Below, piece after piece: positions 63,897 to 64,000 of a stretch of DNA of 64,000 nt. This stretch comes from Rhodoferax sp. GTDB lineage: Bacteria; Pseudomonadota; Gammaproteobacteria; Burkholderiales; Burkholderiaceae_C. The stretch's first letter is position 1. Each line of letters opens with the position of its first letter. The translations under genes were made by a program, and so were the position numbers. The stretch covers positions 183,973-247,972 of the forward strand of contig NZ_JABBPD010000003.1 of assembly GCF_012927445.1 (NCBI RefSeq), in the 5' to 3' direction. The notes under the pieces were generated by a model. That model did not search any database and was not told where the DNA came from. It was given only the letters and a program-made list of their open reading frames with translations.

Positions 63897-64000
63897 ATTC
63901 CCCCACTTGTGGCCACCTCAAATTCCCCCACCCCGAGCGCAGCGAGATGACGGGTTAAATCCCGCTGTTTCACAGCCTCGGTCAGTACCAGGCAGGACGT
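63877..64000. mobile_element. Terminus of an IS21-like insertion sequence (continues outside)
   Basis: Tandem blocks TGGCCACCCAAATTCCCCCAC and TGGCCACCTCAAATTCCCCC resemble the multiple terminal repeats of IS21-family elements. It interrupts the Z1 gene. Only the end is in the window; no complete transposase gene is visible and the exact boundary is not certain. Confidence 0.6.

Overview
The window looks like a chromosome segment from a betaproteobacterium of the order Burkholderiales, most likely family Comamonadaceae (Rhodoferax/Polaromonas-like). This rests on gene content: a complete protocatechuate 4,5-cleavage cluster in pmd/lig order, gentisate genes, MnmC, HrpA and an APS-reducing cys operon. 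It also rests on a dispersed repeat with the core ATAGC..CGC..GGGGCTAnAGGCC that occurs about ten times. The assignment was made by eye; no database search was possible.

Layout. 1-2603: edge of a membrane protein gene, an aldo/keto reductase and a Phd/RelE-type toxin-antitoxin pair. 2676-13775 (minus strand): a catabolic and transport block, livKHMGF followed by ligU-ligJ-ligK-ligI-ligA-ligB-ligC. It imports an aromatic acid and takes protocatechuate through ring cleavage (LigAB), dehydrogenation (LigC), lactone hydrolysis (LigI), tautomerisation (LigU), hydration (LigJ) and aldol cleavage (LigK) to pyruvate and oxaloacetate. A LysR gene at 14105 is the likely regulator. 15131-18142: an NAD-binding oxidoreductase, an IclR regulator and pobA, which makes protocatechuate from 4-hydroxybenzoate and so feeds the lig pathway. 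18241-18822: a hemerythrin-like protein.

18830-27080 is an accessory region. It holds the tail of a PcaF-type thiolase beside a 5'-truncated IS30 transposase, a solitary integron-type cassette with a GIY-YIG protein and a recognisable attC, and a free-standing FtsK gamma-like domain protein. It also holds a histone-deacetylase-fold enzyme, a three-gene unit (small protein, DUF2779 nuclease-like protein, WYL regulator), and several orphan small proteins, one built of three tandem zinc-finger-like repeats.

27157-32616: a MipA/OmpV porin-like protein, then a LysR regulator divergent from a gentisate operon (3-hydroxybenzoate 6-hydroxylase, gentisate dioxygenase, maleylpyruvate isomerase, fumarylpyruvate hydrolase). 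32647-44478: housekeeping genes (hrpA, argA, ppk2, dsbB, yggX, mnmC, ribokinase, nucleoside hydrolase). 44608-50781: sulfate assimilation (TauE-type carrier, cysI, DUF934, cysH, cysD, cysN). 50886-52331: ferredoxin and ferredoxin/flavodoxin-NADP reductase. 52362-59372: two convergent thiamine units, each behind a TPP riboswitch: cytX-thiO-thiS-thiG-thiE-like on plus and thiM-thiE-thiD on minus.

59489-64000: two identical tRNA-Asn genes, small orphan genes and a 51-aa DUF3096 membrane protein missed by the ORF track. These are followed by the distal half of a MORC/Z1-type restriction-like defence operon (DUF4420 PD-(D/E)XK protein and a Z1 helicase-like protein). Its Z1 gene is cut at the 5' end by what looks like an IS21-family terminus.

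The most interesting structures are the dispersed repeat that has entered coding sequence in frame (hrpA, cysN, the DUF934 gene), the duplicated 100-bp control region flanking livKHMGF, the solitary gene cassette, and the orphan systems in the accessory region.
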